Part shown: in pieces, positions 1-8,280 of the stretch
How positions within the stretch are numbered: the stretch's first letter is position 1
Layout of the letters: each line of letters begins with the position of its first letter
NCBI GenBank assembly: GCA_017429525.1
Contig: JAFROT010000030.1
Span: 177,776 to 241,775, forward strand
Source of the DNA: Bacteroidaceae bacterium
GTDB taxonomy: Bacteria > Bacteroidota > Bacteroidia > Bacteroidales > Bacteroidaceae
DNA: 64,000 nucleotides
Direction of reading: 5' to 3'
Notes under the pieces: model-generated
Seen by the model: only the letters and a program-made list of their open reading frames with translations
Database searches by the model: none
Told to the model about the DNA's origin: nothing
Made by a program: the position numbers and the translations under genes

Positions 1-132
1 AAGCCGCAAATCGTCAATGGCGCCCGCCGCTGGTGGGAGCCTGGCTACTGGACCAACAAGTGGTACCTCGACCCCGTCTCTCGCGACGAGATTCAGAAGG
101 GATACGGACTGACTCAGAATCCTGGATGGTAA
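1..132 (+). CDS. SusD/RagB-family lipoprotein, C-terminal fragment
   Basis: The first 132 bases are open in frame 1 and encode 43 residues before a TAA stop. The end of the product, LTQNPGW, is the same ending as the complete SusD-like protein that closes at 4810, and it is typical of SusD/RagB outer-membrane lipoproteins that bind glycans for a partner SusC channel. Only the C-terminus is in the window, so the start, lipobox and TPR-like helices cannot be seen. It is followed by another SusC gene, so the locus probably carried two SusC/SusD pairs in a row and continues upstream. The family call rests on this short tail and on context. Confidence 0.75.
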   Translation, partial: KPQIVNGARRWWEPGYWTNKWYLDPVSRDEIQKGYGLTQNPGW

Positions 133-278
133 ACGATAACGAAAACGATAACGTTAACGAAAACGGTAACGGCAACGAAAACTAACAACTCGTCCGCTCG
201 AGCTCTGCTCGCTTCGCTTGCGAAGAACTGGCCAACTCGTTAACTCGTCAACTCGTCAACTAAAAACAGTAACGAACT
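133..278. repeat. Intergenic short-repeat tract (AACG hexamers plus 'aactcgtcaactcgt' units)
   Basis: The gap between the SusD end and the next SusC holds two kinds of simple repeat. Bases 133-182 are AACG-rich hexamers of the form AACGNTAACGNN. Bases 187-262 carry 'aactcgt/caactcgt' units and a hairpin CTTCGC-tt-GCGAAG at 212-225. The hexamers recur at 4811-4853 and 36807-36872; the 'actcgtcaac' units recur inverted at 8124-8155 and inside the car fusion near 50400. I see no gene or TAnnTTTG promoter box here. Confidence 0.8.
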
Positions 279-3080
279 ATGAAAGTCAAAAACATATTCT
301 TATATACCTTCGCAGTATTCAGCGGCATCCCTATGGCGATGAATGCCCAGGTGACGCTCAGCGACAAGACTGCACAGAAGGTAGACTTAGGCTATGGCGT
401 TGAGCAGTCGGAATTCATGACCACCGCTGCCACGACCACTATTACAGCTGAAGAGCTACGACGCACCTCAGCCATCAGCCTGGCCGATGCCCTCTATGGC
501 AAGCTCCTTGGCCTGAATGCCTTCCAGAACACAGGCTTCAAAGGCGAGGAAGGCCGTGGCGCAACCTTTAACATCCGTGGCGTCCAGACCACTGGTGAGC
601 GCGATATCCTGATTCTCGTGGACGGCGTGGAACGCCCCATTGACCGCCTCACCGTTGAGGAAGTGGAGAGCGTCACAGTGCTCAAGGATGCTGCTGCCGT
701 AGCTCTCTACGGGCACGAAGCCATCAATGGCGTGCTACTCGTCAAGACCAAGCACGGCAACAAGGATGGCAAATACCACTTCAAGGCCGGCGTCTCCCAT
801 AAGTTCCAGTTTGACCCAAAGATGGCCGACATGGTAGGCGCCTACGACTATGCCAACGCGCTCAACCGCGCTCGTGCCAACGATGGCGCTGCACCTGCCT
901 ACACCGATGCCGAGCTCCAGAAGTTCGCCGACGGAAGCGACCCACAGGTCTATCCGAACATCGACTGGAAGAAGGAAGTGTTCAAGAACACGGCCCACGA
1001 GACGAACGCCTACCTCTCGTTCTTCGGCGGCACCGACAAGATTCAGTACTACACTCAGCTCGATTATACCGATGCACGCGGCCTCTACAAGAATCCCAAG
1101 CAGGATGACTTCAACTCACAGCTGAAGTATTCCAAGGCCAACATCCGTGCCAACGTAGACTTCGAAGTGAGCAAGACCACCCGCGTGAGCACGAACATCC
1201 TCGGTATCCTCATGGAAACCAACGGCGTGCCCAACGTCGACTCCAACGACGCGTGGTGGCATCTCTACAAAGTGCCGGCCCTCTCCTTCCCCATCACGAC
1301 GGCAGGACTCACCCCCGCAGGTAGCGTATGGGGCGGCAGCCAGACCTATGGCGACTTCAACCTCCTGGCCAAGTCGCAGGGCGCAGGCTTCATGAAGACG
1401 CATCAGCGCCAGATTTGGGCAAATATCACCTTGGAGCAAGACCTCGACGTCATCACCAAGGGCTTGAAGTTCTATGTCGGAGGTTCCTACGACAATTCCT
1501 CCAATACCATCGAGACGCGCTCAAAGGGCTATCAGTATGGCTGGAACTACTACGACGCCAACGGCGCCATGCAAGAGACAGTCATGGGTACCGTCGAGGA
1601 CAAGCTGCTCTTCAACCACTGGGTTGACACTCAGTGGCGCATCGCTACCTTCAACGCCGGACTGAAGTACGGCGTCCAGCTGGCCAATGGCGACAACCTG
1701 GCCGCCAACGCCAATTACAACATGAAGAGCGAGATTCGCGACAACCGCAGCAATACATGGTATCGAGCCAATTGGCAGCTGGCCCTCCACTACGATCACC
1801 TCAACCGATTCATGACCGACATCGTGCTGGCCGCTAACGGCTCCAACCGCAGCTATCCCGCCAAATGGGCCTTCTCGCCCACCATCGGTATCGGCTATAT
1901 CTACGCCAACAATCCCGACGGCGGCTTCCTCAACTACGGCAAGCTCCGCCTCTCGGGTGGTATCCAGCACACCGACTACGTACCGCAGGCCGGCCTCTGG
2001 CTCGCAGCCTGGAACAACAGCCACGGGCAGTTCTGGTATGGCAACAACTTCCAGAGTTCGTGGGGCGCATTCCTGACGCAATTCCCCACCAGCGACTTCC
2101 ACCAGGAAACGGCCTACAAGGCCAACATCGGTACCGACCTCCGCATCGCCAAGTCGCTCGACTTCACCGTCGACCTCTTCTACCAGCAGCGCCGCGACAT
2201 CCTCGTCAGCGCCAGCAACCTGAACTCGGCTATCGTCGGTATCCAGTCGTCCTACGACGACCGCGGGCGCGTAGCCAGCTACGGTATGGAGATGGGCTTG
2301 CGCTATGCCAAGACCTTCAACAATGGCCTCAACCTGAATGCCGGTGCCTCCGTCTCGATGGTGAAGAACAAGATCCTCGAGTGGATCGAGACCCCTGCTT
2401 ACCCCAACCTCTCAGTCGTGGATGGCCCTGCCGATGCTGAGCGCGGACTCGTCGCCCTTGGTTTCTTCCAGAACCAGGAGGAGATTGACAACAGCCCCAT
2501 CCAGCAGTTCGGCCAAGTCAAGGTGGGCGACATTAAATATAAGGATGTCAACGGAGACGGCGTCATCAACGAGAACGACTACGTGACTCAGGACTATGGC
2601 AACGCCTTCCCCGCCCTCAACTACGCCTTCAATCTCGGCCTCGAGTACAAAGGCTTCGGCATCAATGCCACCTTCCAGGGCGCCAGCCACCAGGTGAAGA
2701 ACCTGCGCTACGTCGATGGCGTCTGGGGTGCACTCTCCGACAACCGCAACCTCTCGCGTGAATATTACGACAATTGCTTCGACGTCGCCGGCGCAGCAGC
2801 CCTCTATCCCCGCCTCTCCACCGAGAACGTGGCCAACAACGCTCAGAACTCCACCCTCTGGTACCGCAACGTCCAGTGGCTGAAGCTGCGCGACTGCGAG
2901 GTCTATTACAAGCTGCCTGCACGCGTCATTCAACCTCTGAAGATGACCGGCGCCCGCATTTTCGTGCAGGGACAGAACCTCCTCTCTTTCGACAATATCG
3001 ACACGATGGATGCTGAAAACCTCAACACCGGTTATCCGGTCATGAAGAGTGTAAGTCTCGGCCTTTCCGTTCAATTCTGA
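279..3080 (+). CDS. SusC-like TonB-dependent outer-membrane transporter
   Basis: The 933-residue product begins with a signal peptide (about residues 1-24, ending MAMNAQ). It then has a TonB plug domain at about residues 47-165, with the family motifs FNIRG, ILILVDGVERP and VTVLKDAAAVALYG, followed by a long beta-barrel that ends in an aromatic residue (LSVQF). It should import oligosaccharides across the outer membrane with the SusD partner 23 bases downstream. Unlike the two SusC proteins further along the window, it has no N-terminal carboxypeptidase-regulatory-like domain before the plug, so it is a short SusC. The start is the ATG just before the signal peptide. The family call is firm; the substrate is inferred only from the neighbouring esterase and GH9 enzyme. 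Confidence 0.95.
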   Translation: MKVKNIFLYTFAVFSGIPMAMNAQVTLSDKTAQKVDLGYGVEQSEFMTTAATTTITAEELRRTSAISLADALYGKLLGLNAFQNTGFKGEEGRGATFNIRGVQTTGERDILILVDGVERPIDRLTVEEVESVTVLKDAAAVALYGHEAINGVLLVKTKHGNKDGKYHFKAGVSHKFQFDPKMADMVGAYDYANALNRARANDGAAPAYTDAELQKFADGSDPQVYPNIDWKKEVFKNTAHETNAYLSFFGGTDKIQYYTQLDYTDARGLYKNPKQDDFNSQLKYSKANIRANVDFEVSKTTRVSTNILGILMETNGVPNVDSNDAWWHLYKVPALSFPITTAGLTPAGSVWGGSQTYGDFNLLAKSQGAGFMKTHQRQIWANITLEQDLDVITKGLKFYVGGSYDNSSNTIETRSKGYQYGWNYYDANGAMQETVMGTVEDKLLFNHWVDTQWRIATFNAGLKYGVQLANGDNLAANANYNMKSEIRDNRSNTWYRANWQLALHYDHLNRFMTDIVLAANGSNRSYPAKWAFSPTIGIGYIYANNPDGGFLNYGKLRLSGGIQHTDYVPQAGLWLAAWNNSHGQFWYGNNFQSSWGAFLTQFPTSDFHQETAYKANIGTDLRIAKSLDFTVDLFYQQRRDILVSASNLNSAIVGIQSSYDDRGRVASYGMEMGLRYAKTFNNGLNLNAGASVSMVKNKILEWIETPAYPNLSVVDGPADAERGLVALGFFQNQEEIDNSPIQQFGQVKVGDIKYKDVNGDGVINENDYVTQDYGNAFPALNYAFNLGLEYKGFGINATFQGASHQVKNLRYVDGVWGALSDNRNLSREYYDNCFDVAGAAALYPRLSTENVANNAQNSTLWYRNVQWLKLRDCEVYYKLPARVIQPLKMTGARIFVQGQNLLSFDNIDTMDAENLNTGYPVMKSVSLGLSVQF

Positions 3081-3103
3081 GAACTTTAAAGAATCTAAAG
3101 ATT

Positions 3104-4810
3104 ATGAATACAATGAAAATAAAGTTGCTTCAAGGCAGGCTCCGTGACCTCTGTCTCCTCTGTGTCCTCTGCGCTCTCGGTGTCTCGTGTGCTGACCTCG
3201 ACTACACCGAGGAGACAACGCGCGACGAGAAGTGGACCTACGACTACTTCGGCGAAGGCATCAAGAACCTGGTGTTCGATGTCTACGCGCAGATCTATAA
3301 TGATGAATTCACCGACAACAGCGCCTACTTCCTCGCCGGAGCGACCGACGAGGCCCAGTATGCCCTCGAGACGGGAAACGTCAACAACTACGTCAATGGT
3401 GGCTGGAGCCCAGCCAATCCCTACTCCAATACGTGGTCGAAGGCTTACACCGCTATTGCCGACGTCAACATGTATCTGGAGAAGATCCAGCAGACCGACA
3501 TCTCCGACTGGAAGTACAACAGCGACTATCAGAACTGGATTGCCCAGATGGAAATGTTCCCTTACGAGTTGCGCTTCCTCCGCGCTTACTTCTATTTCGA
3601 GCTATTCAAGACGTATGGCGACGTGCCCCTCGTGACTACGACACTGACCAATGCACAGGCCAACACGATCCCCCGCACCTCGGCCGACACGATTGTGAAA
3701 TTCATCGTCGACGAGTGCGACGCCATCGCTCCTTACCTGCCCGTATCCTACGGCACCGAGATTGGCGCCGAGATAGGTCGTGCCACGCGCATCGCCGTCT
3801 TCGCCCTCAAGGCCCGCACACTTCTCTATGCGGCATCGCCGCTGCACAACCCCGATGGCGACAAAGCTAAGTGGGCCAAGGCTGCCGAGGCTTGCAAGTA
3901 TATCCTCGACAATGCCTCCGGGTGGGGACTGAAGCTCAGCACCTACGCTTCCCTTTGGGGACATGATGCGTTCTTCAACTCCGAGCTCATCTTCGGCCTC
4001 GGACGTGGCGATGACAACGCCTTCGAGATGGCCAACTATCCCATCGGCGTGGAGAACGGCTCGTCGGGCAACTGCCCCACTCAGAGTCTGGTCGACCAGT
4101 ATGAGTTCGTGGACAATGGCGAGACCTTCGGTCAGCGCTATCCCGGCAGCATTGACCTCAGTGCCGTCAACCCTTACGAGGGCCTCGACCCACGCTTCGC
4201 CCTCACCGTCGTCAAGAATGGCGACGAATGGCCTACCAATGGCGCTCAGAAGAAGGCCATCGAGACCTTCACTGGTGGATTCAATGCAGCTCCCAAGTAC
4301 GGCGCCACTCCCACGAGCTACTACCTCCGCAAGTATGTCGACGGCTCTTGCGTCACTACAGCTGACAACCAGACCCGTCGCCGCCACACGTGGATTGTCT
4401 TCCGCTTGGGCGAGTTCTATCTCGACTATGCCGAGGCTGTCTTCAATGCTACGGGTAGCGCCAACGACGCCACCTTCGGCATGACCGCCAACGAGGCTGT
4501 CAACGTGCTGCGCAATCGTCCTGACATCCAGATGCCGCTGTTCACCGAGGACGGCGATGCATGGGTGGCCCGCTACGAACGCGAGCGCCTCGTCGAGCTG
4601 GCTTTCGAGAACCATCGCTTCTGGGACGTGCGCCGCTGGAAGAAAGGCCCGCAGTACTTCAAGACTATCCAGGTCGCTACGATTAGCCCCAGCCTGCAGC
4701 TCACACGTTCCACGATCACCCGTCAGTGGGACGACAAGTTCTACTTCTATCCCATTCCAGAGTCGGAACTGAAGAAAAACGTCAACCTCACCCAGAACCC
4801 GGGATGGTAA
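3104..4810 (+). CDS. SusD/RagB-family glycan-binding lipoprotein
   Basis: The 568-residue protein has an SPII signal with lipobox LGVSC (lipidated Cys about residue 29), then the SusD/RagB fold: an N-terminal helical region with a SusD-like segment around ELRFLRAYFYFELFKTYGDVPLV, and a C-terminal RagB region with the conserved block ERERLVELAFENHRFWDVRRW. It ends in LTQNPGW. It is the surface partner of the SusC encoded 23 bases upstream and should form the lid of that channel. An ATG at codon 4 could also serve as the start; the first ATG is kept here because both leave a usable signal. The SusE-position gene follows after a repeat-filled gap of 43 bases. Confidence 0.95.
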   Translation: MNTMKIKLLQGRLRDLCLLCVLCALGVSCADLDYTEETTRDEKWTYDYFGEGIKNLVFDVYAQIYNDEFTDNSAYFLAGATDEAQYALETGNVNNYVNGGWSPANPYSNTWSKAYTAIADVNMYLEKIQQTDISDWKYNSDYQNWIAQMEMFPYELRFLRAYFYFELFKTYGDVPLVTTTLTNAQANTIPRTSADTIVKFIVDECDAIAPYLPVSYGTEIGAEIGRATRIAVFALKARTLLYAASPLHNPDGDKAKWAKAAEACKYILDNASGWGLKLSTYASLWGHDAFFNSELIFGLGRGDDNAFEMANYPIGVENGSSGNCPTQSLVDQYEFVDNGETFGQRYPGSIDLSAVNPYEGLDPRFALTVVKNGDEWPTNGAQKKAIETFTGGFNAAPKYGATPTSYYLRKYVDGSCVTTADNQTRRRHTWIVFRLGEFYLDYAEAVFNATGSANDATFGMTANEAVNVLRNRPDIQMPLFTEDGDAWVARYERERLVELAFENHRFWDVRRWKKGPQYFKTIQVATISPSLQLTRSTITRQWDDKFYFYPIPESELKKNVNLTQNPGW

Positions 4811-4853
4811 ATGAGAACGAAAACGATAACGTTAACGAAAACAGTAACGAATT
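4811..4853. repeat. AACG hexamer repeat tract
   Basis: The whole SusD to glycan-binding-protein spacer is made of AACG-rich hexamers, matching the tract at 133-182 in sequence and in its position straight after a SusD stop codon. It runs up to the start codon at 4854. No promoter box is visible. Confidence 0.75.
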
Positions 4854-6731
4854 ATGAAGAATATATTTAATTATTTAGGCGCGCTGCTGGCTGTGGCGAT
4901 CATCGGAACGGCCTTCACATCCTGTAAGGATGAAGACGAAGCCCTTTCAGCCAACCTCGGGCTAGGCATCAAGACTTTCTTCCCGACCAAGGTTGTCACC
5001 AACCAGCCGATGACCATCAACGGCTCGGGCTTCTTCAGCGCCACAGAGATTGAATTTCCCGGCGGAGGGAAAGTGACCGATTTCGAAGTCGTCTCGGGCG
5101 ACATGATTCGCGTCAACGCACCCGCTGGTATTCCCGAGGAGGGCGGCCACATCATCGTGCGCTCCGCAGACGACGAAGTCACCTCCGACCTCGCACTGAC
5201 CCTCGGCCACACCAACGTGACGGGATTCTCCAAGCAGCCAGGTGACGGCGCCACGGGTGGCGAGCTCATCACGGTCTATGGTTCCGACCTGGAGTTTATC
5301 AATGCTGTCGAACTGCTCAACGCAGACTCCGTGCCTCAGCTGATTGACCACAAGGATTTCTACCGCAAAGGCACCAGCAACCTCATCTTCCGTGTTCCGC
5401 CTAAGGATATCTACAAAGGCACCTTCATTGGCTATCTCCATACCTACGACGGGAAGACCTTCCCGCTGCCAGAGCTGGCCTACGAACCGACAGCCGACGG
5501 CGGCCACATGGAAATCGTGAAGACCACCATCTGGAAGAACGACGGCTCGCTCGGCGAGATCAACTGGGGCGGCGACTACCGCTTCGCTCCTGCCTTCAAC
5601 TCCACGGGCGAGGAATGCTATACCGTGCCCGAGGACGTCTGGGAGAAGATGAAGACTGAGACCTTCTACGTCACCGTCAAGGGCGAGAACCCGCAGATCC
5701 GCGTCACCTCCGGCTGGTGGAGCACCACCTGGACGGGCGCCGACATCCAGCCGGGCAACGAACTGCTCGAAGACCTTGGCGACGGCACCTACAAACTGGC
5801 CGTAACCCTCGCAGGTGATCCGCTCCTTGATGTCGTCGATGCCCAACACCTCCTCTTCACGGGCGCTGGCTATAGCGTCGAAGAGATCTACTTCGAGGAA
5901 GAAATCTGGATCGATGGTCCTGGCGACCAGGAAGTACCCGTATCCGTATGGAAGAACGACGGCTCACTCGGCCAGATCAGCTGGGGCGGCGACTACCGCT
6001 TCGCTCCTGCTTTCAACTCCACGGGCGAGGAATGCTATACCGTGCCCGAGGACGTCTGGGAACGCCTGAAGACTGAGACCTTCTACGTCACCGTCAAGGG
6101 CGAGAACCCGCAGATCCGCGTCACCTCTGGCTGGTGGAGCACCACTTGGACGGGCGCCGACATCCAGCCGGGCAACGAACTGCTCGAAGACCTCGGCGAC
6201 GGCACATGGCGTCTTACCGTCAACCTCGCGGGCGACCCGCTCGTTGACGTCGTCGATGCCCAGCACCTCCTCTTCACTGGCGCTGGCTACTCGGTAGAGG
6301 AAATCTATTTCATCGACATCGTTCCCGGCGGCACTCCTAAGGAAGTGGTTCTCTGGACCAACGACGGTTCCAAGGGCTCAATCAGCTGGGGCGGCGACTA
6401 CCGTTTCTCGAGCGAAGAGAAATCCACAGGTGAGGAAATCTATGCCTTCCCTGCCGATGCCTGGGAAATCATCAAGGGCGGAACGTTCTATCTGACAGCT
6501 TCTATGGACGCCGATTGGTACAACCTGCGCATCACCACAGGCTGGTGGAGCACCACCTGGACAGGTGCCGACATCGGCAAGGGCGACGAGCGCCTCGTAG
6601 ATAATGGCGACGGCACGTTCACGCTCGAGATCAACTTCTCCGGCGATGCCATTCAGGACGTTCTCGACGACCAGCACCTGCTCTTCACCGGTGAGGGCTA
6701 CACTCCGCTGAAGCTCTACTACTTCGAGTAA
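4854..6731 (+). CDS. Surface glycan-binding lipoprotein with TIG domains and three tandem C-terminal modules
   Basis: The 625-residue product has an SPII signal (TAFTSC, Cys24), placing it at the cell surface in the SusE/SusF position. Residues about 40-115 look like an IPT/TIG domain (PMTINGSGFF), and residues about 118-210 like a second one (GGELITVYGSDLEF). The rest is three copies of a module of about 135 residues, each with the blocks WGGDYRF, GWWSTTWTGADI and DQHLLFTGEGY or close variants. The modules are rich in Trp and Tyr, as carbohydrate-binding modules are. I do not recognise a named CBM family. The likely role is to hold polysaccharide at the surface for the SusC/SusD pair and the downstream esterase and GH9. 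Modules 1 and 2 are nearly identical in DNA, which points to recent duplication. Confidence 0.85.
   Translation: MKNIFNYLGALLAVAIIGTAFTSCKDEDEALSANLGLGIKTFFPTKVVTNQPMTINGSGFFSATEIEFPGGGKVTDFEVVSGDMIRVNAPAGIPEEGGHIIVRSADDEVTSDLALTLGHTNVTGFSKQPGDGATGGELITVYGSDLEFINAVELLNADSVPQLIDHKDFYRKGTSNLIFRVPPKDIYKGTFIGYLHTYDGKTFPLPELAYEPTADGGHMEIVKTTIWKNDGSLGEINWGGDYRFAPAFNSTGEECYTVPEDVWEKMKTETFYVTVKGENPQIRVTSGWWSTTWTGADIQPGNELLEDLGDGTYKLAVTLAGDPLLDVVDAQHLLFTGAGYSVEEIYFEEEIWIDGPGDQEVPVSVWKNDGSLGQISWGGDYRFAPAFNSTGEECYTVPEDVWERLKTETFYVTVKGENPQIRVTSGWWSTTWTGADIQPGNELLEDLGDGTWRLTVNLAGDPLVDVVDAQHLLFTGAGYSVEEIYFIDIVPGGTPKEVVLWTNDGSKGSISWGGDYRFSSEEKSTGEEIYAFPADAWEIIKGGTFYLTASMDADWYNLRITTGWWSTTWTGADIGKGDERLVDNGDGTFTLEINFSGDAIQDVLDDQHLLFTGEGYTPLKLYYFE
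5529..6728 (+). repeat. Three in-frame tandem modules inside the glycan-binding protein
   Basis: Copies begin near 5529, 5946 and 6351. The distance between equivalent Trp codons is 417 and then 405 bases, so all copies stay in frame. Copies 1 and 2 are almost identical at DNA level over most of their length; copy 3 has diverged but keeps WGGDYRF, GWWSTTWTGAD and LLFTG. Repeats this similar can be gained or lost by recombination and can be collapsed in short-read assemblies. Confidence 0.9.
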
Positions 6732-6749
6732 GTACAATCACTACCCGCC

Positions 6750-6791
6750 AAAGGGGGGAGAATGGCAATCCAGTTGCCACTCCCCCCTTTT
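6750..6791 (+). terminator. Strong hairpin terminator after the glycan-binding protein
   Basis: AAAGGGGGGAG (6750-6760) pairs with CTCCCCCCTTT (6780-6790), and an inner stem TGGCAA/TTGCCA caps a five-base loop. It ends in TTTT and lies 19 bases after the stop codon. It should end the SusC-SusD-SGBP transcript, so the esterase and GH9 genes would need their own promoter, which fits the -7 box at 6909. Confidence 0.75.
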
Positions 6792-6880
6792 CAGCTCAGA
6801 CACAAGACTTATCCCCCTTGGATGGATCATAATAAAAGTATATGATAGCAAGCAAATCATTAAATCGTTAAATCGTCAAA

Positions 6881-8122
6881 ATGAGCGTTCTATCCTATTT
6901 CCCGTCAATATCTTTGCCTTTCACCGCAGCACACGAGAGGCAAGTGATTCAGATAGGGGCCCTAATCAGAAGGTTGCTGGCGCTTGTATGCCTAGCGCTG
7001 CTCTCCCTGAACGGCCACGCCCAGCAAGCCCTGGGGCAGCGCCCTAAGGTCCAGTCGCCCGTCATCCATGCAGACGGCACCGTAACCTTCAACTTCTATG
7101 CCCCCACCGCACAACAAGTCAGTGTCACGGGTGACTTCGAGCACATCCGCTGGCAAACGCTCCCCATGGCCCTACAGGATAATGGTGTCTGGACTGTTAC
7201 CACACAGGCCCTCGGCCCCGAGCTCTATTCCTATAGCCTCAACGTCGACGGACAGCGCATCATCGACCCCGCCAACAGCTACGTCAACCGCGACATCTCC
7301 ACCCTCAGCAACATCTTTATCCTCTCTAAGGAAACTACCGACCGCGGACATCTCTATCAGGTCAACAACGTTCCCCACGGCACCCTCGCCCGCGTGTGGT
7401 ACGACAGCCCCACCCTCGGTCAGCAGCGACGCATGACAGTCTACCTGCCCGCAGCTTACGATGGCAAACGGCGCTTCCCTGTCCTCTACCTACTCCACGG
7501 CCATGGCGGTGACGAGACTGCCTGGGGCGACTTGGGGCGCGCTTCGCAAATCATGGACAACCTGATAGCCGAGGGCAAAACCGTCCCGATGATTGTCGTC
7601 ATGCCCAATGGCAACCCCACCTGCAATGCAGCCCCCGGATGGTGGCACGAAGGTATGTACACGCCTGATGGCAATGCCTTCCGCGACCGTGGCGCCAAAG
7701 CCTCAATGGAGGAGAGTTTCATGGACATCGTCCATTACGTCGACAGCCACTACCTCACCATCGCCAAGCGTTCCGCTCGCGCCGTCACGGGCCTCTCCAT
7801 GGGCGGCGGACACACCTTCGGCATCTCGCGCCTCTACCCCGAGATGTTCGACTACTACGGACTACAGTCGGCAGCCGTCCGCTTCCGTGCTGGCGACGCC
7901 CAGTTCGAACAGCAGATGGCACGCCTCTTCGCTTCACTGCCCAAACTTTACTGGATAGCCATCGGCAAGGAGGATTTCCTCATGCAGATGAACAGCCAGT
8001 TTCGTCAATACCTCGACGCCCACAACTACCCTTATGAGTACTACGAGAACGACGGAGGGCACATCTGGCGCAACTGGCGCATCTATCTGACCCTTTTTGC
8101 ACAGAAGATATTCAAAGACTAG
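6881..8122 (+). CDS. CBM48-CE1 carbohydrate esterase (feruloyl/acetyl esterase type)
   Basis: The 413-residue secreted protein has a CBM48-like beta-sandwich (about residues 65-145, FNFYAPTAQQVSVTGDF) followed by an alpha/beta-hydrolase of family CE1. The nucleophile lies in GLSMGGG (Ser306), with HGHGGDE near the oxyanion site, a candidate acid Asp365 and the catalytic His394 in GGHIWRNW. Such enzymes remove ferulate or acetate from plant cell-wall polysaccharides. The annotated ATG gives an unusually long region (about 30 residues) before the hydrophobic signal core. A TAtcTTTG promoter box lies inside that region at 6909-6916, and an in-frame GTG at 6944, preceded by GAGAGG, would give a normal signal peptide. 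The true start may therefore be 6944. Confidence 0.9.
   Translation: MSVLSYFPSISLPFTAAHERQVIQIGALIRRLLALVCLALLSLNGHAQQALGQRPKVQSPVIHADGTVTFNFYAPTAQQVSVTGDFEHIRWQTLPMALQDNGVWTVTTQALGPELYSYSLNVDGQRIIDPANSYVNRDISTLSNIFILSKETTDRGHLYQVNNVPHGTLARVWYDSPTLGQQRRMTVYLPAAYDGKRRFPVLYLLHGHGGDETAWGDLGRASQIMDNLIAEGKTVPMIVVMPNGNPTCNAAPGWWHEGMYTPDGNAFRDRGAKASMEESFMDIVHYVDSHYLTIAKRSARAVTGLSMGGGHTFGISRLYPEMFDYYGLQSAAVRFRAGDAQFEQQMARLFASLPKLYWIAIGKEDFLMQMNSQFRQYLDAHNYPYEYYENDGGHIWRNWRIYLTLFAQKIFKD
6909..6916 (+). promoter_or_regulatory. Candidate Bacteroidetes -7 box inside the 5' end of the esterase reading frame
   Basis: TATCTTTG matches TAnnTTTG exactly. It sits 28 bases after the first ATG of the esterase and 28 bases before an in-frame GTG (6944). 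No good TTG is visible at the -33 position, so support is moderate. If used, transcripts would begin after the first ATG and translation would start at the GTG. Confidence 0.5.
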
Positions 8123-8280
8123 TCAGTTGACGAGTTAACGAGTTGACAAGTTAATGGACAATGGATAATGGACAATGGATAATGGATAATGGACAATATA
8201 TAATGGACAATGCAAGGCCGTCGGCGCGCAGCCTCTCGAGCGAAGCGAGGCTCTCCCCCTTACGGGGGAGCGGGGAGAGG
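8123..8280. repeat. Composite repeat tract forming the leader of the GH9 gene
   Basis: Three repeat types follow one another: 'gttgacgagttaacgagttgac' units (8124-8155), 'aatggataatggac' units (8154-8212), and GC-rich palindromes, namely GCCTC...GAGGC (8231-8251) and CTCCCCC-ttac-GGGGGAG (8253-8270). The tract is open in the GH9 frame and supplies three in-frame ATGs (8161, 8182, 8203), so repeat DNA encodes the N-terminus as annotated. Confidence 0.8.
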
